DNA of 21,418 bases, from contig JBOGDQ010000083.1 of the NCBI GenBank assembly GCA_050742975.1, forward strand, positions 1 through 21,418, in the 5' to 3' direction. A model generated the notes under the pieces. It ran no database searches. It worked only from the letters and a program-made list of their open reading frames with translations, and was not told the DNA's origin. Below, piece by piece: positions 15,014 through 21,418 of this stretch. The DNA is from JBDTGE01 sp050742975 (GTDB lineage Bacteria; Actinomycetota; Actinomycetes; Mycobacteriales; Jatrophihabitantaceae). The position numbers were made by a program, and so were the translations under genes. How positions within the stretch are numbered: the stretch's first letter is position 1; each line of letters starts with the position of its first letter.

Positions 15014-15052
15014 GTTACACGCCCGAAACACGCGACAACGGTTTGCCGAAAC
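15014..15052 (+). promoter_or_regulatory. GlnR-type nitrogen-control box upstream of amt
   Basis: GTTAC (15014-15018), six bases, then GAAAC (15025-15029) is a perfect GTnAC-n6-GaAAC half of the GlnR operator described in Streptomyces and mycobacteria. A second GAAAC (15048-15052) lies one helical-repeat pair downstream (23 nt rather than 22), with a degenerate partner half-site before it. It sits 76 nt before the amt start, ahead of amt-glnB-glnD, a known GlnR target operon. No convincing -10/-35 was identified nearby. Confidence 0.7.
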
Positions 15053-15127
15053 AGGGCCGCACCAGTCTGTGCCCAGCGCGAAACCGATCGCGCACTGACG
15101 ACGACGAGAGTGAGAGGAGCCGGACGC

Positions 15128-16492
15128 ATGCCGGATCTCGACACGGGGAACACCGCCTGGATGCTGGTGTCGGCCGCGCTCGTGCTGCTGATGACCCCGG
15201 GCCTGGCCTTCTTCTACGGCGGCATGGTCCGCTCGAAGAGCGTGCTGAACATGCTAATGATGAGCTTCATCTGCCTGGCCACCGTCCCGGTGCTGTGGGT
15301 GATCTTCGGGTACGCGTTCGCGTTCGGCACGGCGCGGGGCAACATCATCGGCTGGAACAACAATCTGGTCGGGCTGGGCAGTCACTCCGCGGTGTTGCGA
15401 GCGGTCAACTCGGCCGGCGTGCCGGTCCTGGTGTTCGCCGCGTTCCAGCTGATGTTCGCCGTGATCACCCCGGCCCTGGTCTCCGGTGCGATCGCGGACC
15501 GGCTCAAGTTCTGGGGCTGGACCACGTTCGTCCTGGTGTGGGTCACGCTCGTCTACTTCCCGGTCGCCAACTGGGTGTTCGGCAGCGGTTGGATCCTGAA
15601 CAAGCTGCACGTCGAGGACTTCGCGGGCGGTACCGCGGTGCACATCAACGCCGGGTCGGCCGCGCTGGCACTGGCGCTCGTCGCCGGCAAGCGGATCGGC
15701 TGGCGTCGTGACCCGATGAAGCCGCACAACGTCCCGTTCGTGCTGCTCGGCGCCAGCCTGCTGTGGTTCGGCTGGTTCGGCTTCAACGCCGGGTCGGAGG
15801 GCGCCGCGGACGGCGTCGCCGCGCTCGCGTTCATGACGACGGGCGTCGCGACGGCGACGGGCATCCTCGGTTGGCTGGCCGTCGAGCAGTTCCGCGACGG
15901 CCGGCCGACCACGGTCGGCGCCGCCTCGGGTGCGGTGGCCGGCCTGGTGGCGATCACCCCGGCCTGCGCGTTCGTGAGCCCGCTCGGGGGCGCGGCGATC
16001 GGCCTGATCGCCGGCGTCCTGTGCGCGCTGGCAGTCGGCCTGAAGTACCGGTTCGGCTTCGACGACTCGCTCGACGTGGTCGGCGTGCACCTCGTCGGCG
16101 GCGTCGTCGGGACCCTCCTGATCGGGGTGTTCGGATTCGACGGCGGTGCGGCCGCGCTGGGCTACGTGGACGCGAAGGGGAACCCGATCTTCCAGCGCGG
16201 CCTGCTTTACGGCGGTGACTTCTCGCTGTTGGGCAAGCAGGCGCTGGCCGTCGTCTGCGTCTTCGCCTACTCGTTCTCGGTCGCCTTCCTCATCGGTACG
16301 GTGCTCAAGAAGGTCGGCGCCTTCCGGGTGTCGGCCGAGGTCGAGGTCGCCGGTATCGACGAGTACGAGCACGCGGAGACCGCGTACAGCTTCTCGTCGG
16401 TGCTCGGCGGTGGCCTGACGAGTGCCGGAACGCACCCGTCGCCGCAAGCAGCCGAGCCCGCGGTACCCGTCGCGGCCGGGAAGGGGATCTGA
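15128..16492 (+). CDS. amt: Ammonium transporter (Amt/MEP/Rh family)
   Basis: The 454-aa inner-membrane channel imports ammonium and is gated by the PII protein encoded next door. Conserved blocks are TPGLAFFYGGMVRSKSVLNM after the first helix, the GTAVHINAGSAALALAL helix with pore His 172, LLWFGWFGFNAGS, and GVHLVGGVVGTLLIGVF with pore His 321 (the twin-His pair, E. coli 168/318). About 11 membrane spans are expected. A cytoplasmic tail of about 60 residues follows. ATG 15128 has GAGAGGAG at 15112-15119 with ideal spacing and gives the standard periplasmic start. An upstream in-frame ATG-like start (MRGAGR) would place the ribosome site inside the gene. It is likely induced by GlnR under nitrogen limitation. 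Confidence 0.97.
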   Translation: MPDLDTGNTAWMLVSAALVLLMTPGLAFFYGGMVRSKSVLNMLMMSFICLATVPVLWVIFGYAFAFGTARGNIIGWNNNLVGLGSHSAVLRAVNSAGVPVLVFAAFQLMFAVITPALVSGAIADRLKFWGWTTFVLVWVTLVYFPVANWVFGSGWILNKLHVEDFAGGTAVHINAGSAALALALVAGKRIGWRRDPMKPHNVPFVLLGASLLWFGWFGFNAGSEGAADGVAALAFMTTGVATATGILGWLAVEQFRDGRPTTVGAASGAVAGLVAITPACAFVSPLGGAAIGLIAGVLCALAVGLKYRFGFDDSLDVVGVHLVGGVVGTLLIGVFGFDGGAAALGYVDAKGNPIFQRGLLYGGDFSLLGKQALAVVCVFAYSFSVAFLIGTVLKKVGAFRVSAEVEVAGIDEYEHAETAYSFSSVLGGGLTSAGTHPSPQAAEPAVPVAAGKGI

Positions 16493-16493
16493 C

Positions 16494-16832
16494 GTGAAGC
16501 AGGTGACCGCGGTCATCAAGCCGTTCAAGCTCGAGGATGTGAAGGCGGCGCTGGAGGTGCTCGGCATCCAGGGCATGACGGTCAGCGAGGTCCAGGGGTT
16601 CGGCCGGCAGCGCGGGCACACCGAGGTGTACCGCGGAGCCGAGTACGTCGTCGATCTGGTGCCGAAGGTGCGCATCGAGATCCTGCTCGATGACCCCGAC
16701 GCCGACAAGGTGGTCGACTCGATCGTCGAGGCGGCGCGCACCGGCAAGATCGGCGACGGCAAGGTCTGGGTGACTTCGGTCGAGACCCTCGTCAGGGTCC
16801 GCACGGGGGAGCGTGACGCCGACGCCGTCTGA
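16494..16832 (+). CDS. glnB: Nitrogen regulatory protein PII
   Basis: The 112-aa trimeric signal protein senses 2-oxoglutarate, ATP and ADP and binds Amt and other targets. It opens KQVTAVIKPFKLEDVKAAL, has the T-loop GFGRQRGHTEVYRGAEYVVD with the modifiable Tyr 51, the B-loop TGKIGDGKVWV, and the C-terminal VRVRTGERD. All residues needed for nucleotide binding and modification appear intact. In actinobacteria Tyr 51 is adenylylated by the GlnD homologue, rather than uridylylated as in E. coli. GTG 16494 lies 1 nt after the amt stop, with AAGGGGA (16481-16487) inside the amt end. The gene overlaps glnD by 20 nt. Confidence 0.98.
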   Translation: MKQVTAVIKPFKLEDVKAALEVLGIQGMTVSEVQGFGRQRGHTEVYRGAEYVVDLVPKVRIEILLDDPDADKVVDSIVEAARTGKIGDGKVWVTSVETLVRVRTGERDADAV

Positions 16833-19092
16833 GTCGCTCGAACGGGTCCGGTCCGGCGTGCTGCGTCGGCCCGGACTTCGTGCTGCGGACCTGCGCTCGG
16901 AGCTGGCCGCCGCCTACGACGACTGGTTGCGGCAGCTCGTCCCAGAGCGCGATGGGCTGGCCCTGGTCGCGGTCGGCGGCCTGGGCCGGCGCGAGCCCGC
17001 GCCGCACTCCGACCTGGACCTGGTGCTGCTGCACGACGGGTCGGTCAGCGGCCTGGGCGAGCTCGCCGACCGGATCTGGTATCCGATCTGGGACAGCGGC
17101 ATCGGGCTGGACCACGCGGTGCGCACACCCGATCAGGCCGTCGCCGTGGCTCGCGAGGAGTTGACGGCGATGCTCGGGCTGCTGGACCTCCGACACATCG
17201 CCGGCGACGAAGCGCTCGCGCGCAGCGTGGGGGAGCGGACCCGCGAGCTGTGGCGGGCAACGGCCGCCGCCCGGTCCGATGAGCTGCGCGAGCTCTCGAT
17301 CGAGCGGGTCGAGCTGGTCGGGGACGCCGCGTTCCTGCTGGAGCCGAACGTCAAGGACTCGCGTGGCGGGCTGCGCGACGCGCAGGCGCTGCGTGCGCTG
17401 GCGACCGCCCAGTTGGTGGACGTGCCGACTCCCGTGCGGCAGGCCTACGCGGACCTGCTGGACGTCCGCGGCGAGCTGCACCGGCGCGCCGGGCGGGCCG
17501 AGGACGTGCTGCGGCTGCAGGAGCAGGACGGCGTGGCCGACTCGCTCGGCCTGGACGATCCCGACGACGTCCTGCGGCTGGTGAACCAGGCCGGACGGGT
17601 CATCGCGCACTCGCTCGACGAGGCGTGGCTGCGGGCCCGGCCGAGTGGCGGGCGGCGCCGCTTCGGTCGCTCCCGCGCGCTGCCCGACCGGGTCGGCCTG
17701 GCACGTGACGTCGTGGCGCAGGACGGTGCGGTGGTGCTGGCCCGGGACGTCAGGCCGGCCGACGACCCCGGGCTCGTACTGCGGGCGGCAAACGCCGCGG
17801 CGCAGCACGCGCTGCCGCTGGCCGGGTTCACGCTCCACCGGCTCGCGGCGGAGGCTGTGCCGGTGCCCGTGCCGTGGCCGGCGCTCGTCCGCGAGGACTT
17901 CCTGGACCTGCTCGGCACCGGAGCGGCGGCCGTCCCGGTGATCGAGGCGCTCGACCTGGCCGGGCTGCTGTCTGCGCTGATCCCCGAGTGGGACGCCGTG
18001 CGCTGCCGGGCCCAGCACAACCCGGTGCACCGGTTCACCGTGGACCGGCATCTGCTCGAGACCGCCGCGCACGCCGCGCAGCACGCCCGCTCTGCCCCGC
18101 GGGCGGATCTGCTGCTGGTCGGCGCGCTGCTGCACGACATCGGCAAGGGCTACCCGGGCGAGCACTCGGTCGTCGGTGCAGCCATCGCCGCCCGGGTCGC
18201 GCGGAGGATGGGCTTCACCGACGCCGAGGTGGAGGTAATCGCCGCGATGGCCCGGCACCACCTGCTGCTGCCCGACACCGCGACCCGCCGCGATCTGGAC
18301 GACCCGGCCACGCTGCGGATCGTCACCGACGCGGTCGGCGGCTCGAGCGAGCTGCTCGAGCTGCTGCACCTGCTGGCGATCGCGGATGCTGCGGCGACCG
18401 GCCCCGCCGCCTGGAGCGACTGGAAGGCCGGGCTGATCGCCGACCTGGTGTCTCGCGTCCGCACCGTGCTGCACGGTGCCGAGCCTGCGTCGATGCCGCC
18501 GCTGGACGACGAGCGACGCGCACTCGCCGAGGCCGGTCAGGTTGCGGTGCTCGTTCGCGACGACGAGGTGATAGTGGCCGCCCCGGACTCGGTCGGCACG
18601 CTGTACCGGACGGCCGGGGTGCTCGCGCTAGAGCTGCTCGACGTTCGGTCAGCGTCGATCCGGACGCACGCCGGCATGGCGGTGAACCACTTCTCGGTGC
18701 AGCCCCGGTTCGGCAGGATGCCCGATCCGGCCCGGCTGCGGGCCGAGCTGGTGCGGGTGCTTGACGGGGACACCGGGCTGGCGGCGCGGCTGCGGGACAA
18801 GGAGCGCAGCTACGCCCGCTCCGTGCCCGGTGATGGTGAGCCGCCGACTGTCCACTGGTTAGACGACGAGGCCACCGACGCGACCGTCCTGGAGTACAGC
18901 GCGGCGGACGCGATCGGGCTGCTGTGCCGGGTGACCGCGGCGTTGGCGCGGTGCCAGCTGGACGTCCGCTCGGCGCGGGTATCCTCGGTCGCGGGTTCGG
19001 TGGTCGACGCGTTCTACGTGAGCATGCGTGACGGGCAACTGGTCCCGCACGCGGCCCGCGCGGAGGTCGAGGCCGAGCTGCGCAAGGCGTGA
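16813..19092 (+). CDS. glnD: PII nucleotidyltransferase/nucleotidyl-removing enzyme GlnD
   Basis: The 759-aa bifunctional enzyme modifies and demodifies PII according to nitrogen status. The nucleotidyltransferase domain has GGLGRREPAPHSDLDL (55-70; Asp 67 and 69 bind metal). NVKDSRGGLRDAQAL marks the second part of that domain. An HD phosphohydrolase domain has HRFTVDRHLLE and LLHDIGKG (His 441, Asp 442), with RHH further on. Two ACT domains close the protein (about 570-640 and 690-755), the second seen as IGLLCRVTAALARCQLDVRS. GTG 16813 lies 20 nt inside glnB with GGGGGAG just upstream (16805-16811), so it is translationally coupled. It is shorter than some Streptomyces homologues at the N-terminus. 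Its stop is 1 nt from the stop of the opposing Uma2 gene. Confidence 0.97.
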   Translation: MTPTPSESLERVRSGVLRRPGLRAADLRSELAAAYDDWLRQLVPERDGLALVAVGGLGRREPAPHSDLDLVLLHDGSVSGLGELADRIWYPIWDSGIGLDHAVRTPDQAVAVAREELTAMLGLLDLRHIAGDEALARSVGERTRELWRATAAARSDELRELSIERVELVGDAAFLLEPNVKDSRGGLRDAQALRALATAQLVDVPTPVRQAYADLLDVRGELHRRAGRAEDVLRLQEQDGVADSLGLDDPDDVLRLVNQAGRVIAHSLDEAWLRARPSGGRRRFGRSRALPDRVGLARDVVAQDGAVVLARDVRPADDPGLVLRAANAAAQHALPLAGFTLHRLAAEAVPVPVPWPALVREDFLDLLGTGAAAVPVIEALDLAGLLSALIPEWDAVRCRAQHNPVHRFTVDRHLLETAAHAAQHARSAPRADLLLVGALLHDIGKGYPGEHSVVGAAIAARVARRMGFTDAEVEVIAAMARHHLLLPDTATRRDLDDPATLRIVTDAVGGSSELLELLHLLAIADAAATGPAAWSDWKAGLIADLVSRVRTVLHGAEPASMPPLDDERRALAEAGQVAVLVRDDEVIVAAPDSVGTLYRTAGVLALELLDVRSASIRTHAGMAVNHFSVQPRFGRMPDPARLRAELVRVLDGDTGLAARLRDKERSYARSVPGDGEPPTVHWLDDEATDATVLEYSAADAIGLLCRVTAALARCQLDVRSARVSSVAGSVVDAFYVSMRDGQLVPHAARAEVEAELRKA

Positions 19093-19093
19093 G

Positions 19094-19663
19094 TCAGCCG
19101 CTCGGTATCAGCGCGTCGATCGCGATGGTGACGGGGAACGGCTCGGTGAGTGCGGCACTGTGTCCCGGGCCCCAGGTGCCGAGTTCGGTGTAGGTCGACG
19201 CGCCGGGTTCCAGTGCATACGCGGTGAGCGTCACGTCGGGATCGGTCTCGACGCGCCAGTAGGCGCCGATGCCGGCGGCGGCGTACTGCGCCGGCTTGGT
19301 GATCCGGTCGGTCGTCCGTGAGCTCGGCGACACGATCTCGACAGCGAGCAGAGCGTCAGGTGGCCGGACCAGTGCCCTGCCCTGCGCATACGGCCCTGTC
19401 GGGATCACCATGAGATCGGGAATGCGGTAGGACGCTCCGAGGTCGAGCCCGAGGGGGCCGACGACTTCGTAGCCGTCGGGCAACGATGGGTACACCCGCG
19501 CCAGCAACCGAGCGCTGACGATCTCATGGCGAGAACCGGCTGATGGGCTCACGACGAGTGATCCGTCAACGATCTCGTAGCGCCGCCAGTCGGCGCCCTC
19601 CGGCAGGAGTTGGTCGAGGTCGTCGGGTGTCCAGACCCTGGGCAGGTCCAGCAGCTGCGGCAT
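19094..19663 (-). CDS. Uma2-family restriction endonuclease-like protein, copy A
   Basis: The 189-aa protein has the DUF820/Uma2 pattern: WRRYEIVDGSLVVSPS (27-42), RIPDLMVIP (80-88; Asp 83), LLAVEIVSPSSRTTDRITKP (105-124; Glu 109) and AGIGAYWRVE. This is a PD-(D/E)xK-related nuclease fold, cytoplasmic, whose cellular role is unknown although the family is expanded in actinobacteria and cyanobacteria. The start is chosen at ATG 19663 because GGAGG lies 9 nt upstream; ATG 19681 (MDGG) is the alternative. No antitoxin-like partner is adjacent. A closely related paralogue lies upstream on the same strand, 143 nt away. It converges on glnD with no terminator between them. Confidence 0.85.
   Translation of the reverse strand: MPQLLDLPRVWTPDDLDQLLPEGADWRRYEIVDGSLVVSPSAGSRHEIVSARLLARVYPSLPDGYEVVGPLGLDLGASYRIPDLMVIPTGPYAQGRALVRPPDALLAVEIVSPSSRTTDRITKPAQYAAAGIGAYWRVETDPDVTLTAYALEPGASTYTELGTWGPGHSAALTEPFPVTIAIDALIPSG
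19108..19340. repeat. Near-identical 233-nt segment shared with 19821-20053
   Basis: This 3' part of Uma2 copy A aligns without gaps to 19821-20053 in copy B, with about 18-19 mismatches by eye (about 92% identity). Both are in direct orientation, 713 nt apart. Similarity falls sharply beyond the upper end of the segment. Confidence 0.85.
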
Positions 19664-19686
19664 CCGGGTGCCTCCGTCCATGTGAT

Positions 19687-19701
19687 CAGTGTGCGCCCCA
19701 C
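19687..19701 (-). repeat. 15-nt leader block shared by both Uma2 genes
   Basis: On the - strand GTGGGGCGCACACTG occurs here and identically at 20394-20408. In each case it lies 5 nt before an ATGGACGG. The duplicated unit therefore included the 5' leader, and the block may contribute to expression of both genes. Confidence 0.7.
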
Positions 19702-19806
19702 GGCTCCAGCCTGGCCAAATCGTGGTTCTGCCGCACGCGATCTGGTGAGCCTGTGGACGACGATCCCGCCTGTGCAAACGCGGACAGGGGCTGTCGGCCC
19801 GTGCTG

Positions 19807-20373
19807 CTACGCGCGCGGTGTCAGCGCGTCGATCGCGATGGTGACGGGGAACGGTTCGGTGAGTGCGGCGGTGTGTCCGGGGCCCCAGGTGCCGAGTTCG
19901 ATGTAGGCCGACGCGCCCGGTTCCAGCGCGTACGCGGTGAGCGTGACCTCGGGCTCGGTCTCCACGCGCCAGTAGGCACCGATCCCGGCCGCGGCGTACT
20001 GCGCCGGCTTGGTGATCCGGTCGGTCGTTCGCGAGCTCGGCGACACGATCTCCACCGCAAGTAGTGCCTCAGTCGGGGTGATCAGTCGGCGGCCGTGACC
20101 GAACAGGCCCAGTGGCGTGATTAGTAGGTCCGGGACCCGATAGGACGGGTGCAGATCGAGGATCATCGGACCGACCACCAGGTATCCAGGTGGTACTGAC
20201 TCCTGCAGCCGCATGCGCAGAAGTGCGCTGATCACCTCATGGTCGTAGGCGGGAGAAGGACTCACCGCGAGCGCCCCGTCGACGATCTCGTAGCGGCGCC
20301 AGTCGACGTCCTCGGGTAGCTGCTGCAGGTCCTCGAACGTCCAGGACTGCTGCAGGTCGAGTAGTTGCTGCAT
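19807..20373 (-). CDS. Uma2-family restriction endonuclease-like protein, copy B
   Basis: The 188-aa protein is a paralogue of copy A with the same motifs: WRRYEIVDGALAVSPS, RVPDLLITP (Asp 82) and LLAVEIVSPSSRTTDRITKP (Glu 108). From residue 104 to the end it differs from copy A at only about eight positions, while the first 100 residues are only about half identical. The start is set at ATG 20373 by analogy with copy A; ATG 20388 (MDGAV) is in frame and also possible. A TAATCT hexamer (complement of 20424-20429) could be a -10 box. No function beyond a nuclease-like fold can be assigned. Confidence 0.85.
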   Translation of the reverse strand: MQQLLDLQQSWTFEDLQQLPEDVDWRRYEIVDGALAVSPSPAYDHEVISALLRMRLQESVPPGYLVVGPMILDLHPSYRVPDLLITPLGLFGHGRRLITPTEALLAVEIVSPSSRTTDRITKPAQYAAAGIGAYWRVETEPEVTLTAYALEPGASAYIELGTWGPGHTAALTEPFPVTIAIDALTPRA

Positions 20374-20515
20374 GACTGCCCCGTCCATCTGCCCAGTGTG
20401 CGCCCCACTCGTCCAGTCTCGCCAGATTACGGTCTTCGCGCGCGGGACCGACCGGATCTGTGCATAACCCGGCCGTTGTGGACGCTGGCTCGCAGCTGTC
20501 GGACCGTGCGGGCGA

Positions 20516-21418
20516 TCAGCGGATCGCCGGGATGCGGACCTCGCGAGCCGGGACAGCGGACGGCCGATGCAGCAGCGCCAGCGGCCTCGGCAACCACCAG
20601 TTCGCCCGACCGAACAGCGCCACCAGCGCCGGTACGAGCAGGCAGCGCACCACAGTCGCGTCCAGCAGGATCCCGACACCCATCCCGGTGGCGAGGATCT
20701 TGATGTCGGTCTGCGGGCCGGTGGACATGGCAAGGAACGCGAACACCAGGATTAGCGCCGCACAGCTCACCAGCCGCCCGGTTCGCGCGAGGCCCGTCGC
20801 CACCGCGTCGTGCGTCGAACCGGTCGCGTCGTACTCCTCACGAACCCGCGACAGGATGAACACCTCGTAGTCCATGGACAGCCCGAACACGAACGCGAAC
20901 ACGAAGATCGGCACCCAGAACGTGATCGTCCCGGTCGCGTCCACGCCCCAGACAAGGCTGCTGCCGTAGCCCTTCTGCCAGATCAGCACCATCACACCGA
21001 ACGCGGCCGCGACGGACGCGACGTTGACGAGGACCGCCTTCACCGCCAGCAGCAACGAGCCCAGCGCGACGGTCAGCAACACCAGCGTCACCACTGCGAT
21101 GATCAGCAGCATCTGCCAGAAGCTGCCGTAGATGGCCCGGTCGAAGTCGTGCATCTGGGCTCCCAGGCCGCCGATGCCGATCACGTCCGCATCACCCGCG
21201 ACGCGACGGCGCACCGCCTGCACGACGTCCTGTCCACGCGGCTGGGTGGCCTCCGCGGACGGAAGGACGTAACTCAGCGACGTGCCGTCCGCGCGGAAGC
21301 CCGGCAGGTTCGCCCCCACTACGTCGTGCACCCCGGGCAGCGCGGCGAGGGCGGAGTCGAGCCGCGCGGTGTCGCCACGGGCGAGGACCGAGATCGGGGT
21401 GAGGGTCCCGGACGGCAC
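20516..21418 (-). CDS. MmpL/RND-family transporter, C-terminal part (partial)
   Basis: The frame enters from the right edge and runs 300 residues to TGA at 20516. It contains the end of an extracytoplasmic domain (about 1-110), then membrane segments: WQMLLIIAVVTLVLLTVALG, AVLVNVASVAAAFGVMVLIW, FWVPIFVFAFVFGLSMDYEV, SCAALILVFAFLAMS and GILLDATVVRCLLVPALVAL. The FGLSMDYEVFILSRVREEY block carries the Asp-Tyr pair of MmpL proton relay. These proteins export lipids or drugs using proton motive force; the substrate here is unknown. The first half lies outside the window, so the apparent initial residue is not a start. It shares the strand with the Uma2 genes, 142 nt upstream of copy B, but nothing links their functions. 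Confidence 0.9.
   Translation of the reverse strand: MPSGTLTPISVLARGDTARLDSALAALPGVHDVVGANLPGFRADGTSLSYVLPSAEATQPRGQDVVQAVRRRVAGDADVIGIGGLGAQMHDFDRAIYGSFWQMLLIIAVVTLVLLTVALGSLLLAVKAVLVNVASVAAAFGVMVLIWQKGYGSSLVWGVDATGTITFWVPIFVFAFVFGLSMDYEVFILSRVREEYDATGSTHDAVATGLARTGRLVSCAALILVFAFLAMSTGPQTDIKILATGMGVGILLDATVVRCLLVPALVALFGRANWWLPRPLALLHRPSAVPAREVRIPAIR

Noticed and set aside
15000..15153. N-terminal extension of the - strand frame upstream of the pepN GTG (begins MFPVSRSG)
   Set aside because: PepN proteins begin close to the ITRTEAAERA block, and this extension would cover the GlnR box and amt ribosome-binding site.
14671..15711. 346-codon + strand frame across the pepN remnant and into amt
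   Set aside because: It overlaps amt out of frame and has no homology-like motifs; it arises from GC bias.
15254..16804. 516-codon antisense frame over amt and glnB
   Set aside because: Composition is Arg/Asp/Gly-rich and it opposes two certain genes with all key residues intact.
19094..20373. Uma2 pair as a toxin-antitoxin or restriction-modification system
   Set aside because: No methyltransferase, specificity subunit or antitoxin-like gene adjoins; both genes encode the same type of protein.

Overview
The window is high-GC DNA with GTG starts, overlapping start/stop codons and the gene set of an actinobacterium. From established knowledge, Mycobacterium tuberculosis keeps glnD, glnB, amt, ftsY, smc, mutM(fpg), rnc, a DUF177 gene and sepIVA together (Rv2918c to Rv2927c). 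This window shows the same backbone. The zinc-ribbon L32, the C-terminal recG-like tail before rsmD and the coaD link fit a non-mycobacterial actinobacterium, possibly of the Frankia/Jatrophihabitans/Nakamurella type. The genus cannot be fixed from the sequence alone.

Region 1 (1-4442) is a compact housekeeping run on the + strand: recG tail, rsmD, coaD, sepIVA-like, DUF177, rpmF, rnc, mutM. It serves rRNA methylation, coenzyme A synthesis, septum/cell-wall control, ribosome assembly, RNA processing and base-excision repair. Region 2 (4443-8565) holds a 62-aa coiled-coil protein ended by a strong hairpin, then smc. Region 3 (8566-11862) has two tandem, translationally coupled L,D-transpeptidase lipoproteins and ftsY. 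Region 4 (11863-14997) has tdh and kbl, which together convert threonine to glycine and acetyl-CoA. It also carries two kinds of repeat DNA and a wrecked aminopeptidase N gene on the - strand. Region 5 (15000-19092) is the nitrogen-control operon amt-glnB-glnD behind a recognisable GlnR-type box. Region 6 (19094-21418, all - strand) has two Uma2-family nuclease-like paralogues and the C-terminal part of an MmpL/RND transporter that runs off the window.

No new defence or mobile system is evident. The most informative oddities are the internally deleted pepN remnant, a 69-bp palindromic insert lying in frame inside kbl, the SNGC (not SHGC) active-site motif in both transpeptidases, the mosaic similarity of the two Uma2 genes, and the inverted/direct repeat cluster after kbl. 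No intergenic stretch exceeds 300 bases. No tRNA, rRNA, CRISPR array or transposase gene was seen.
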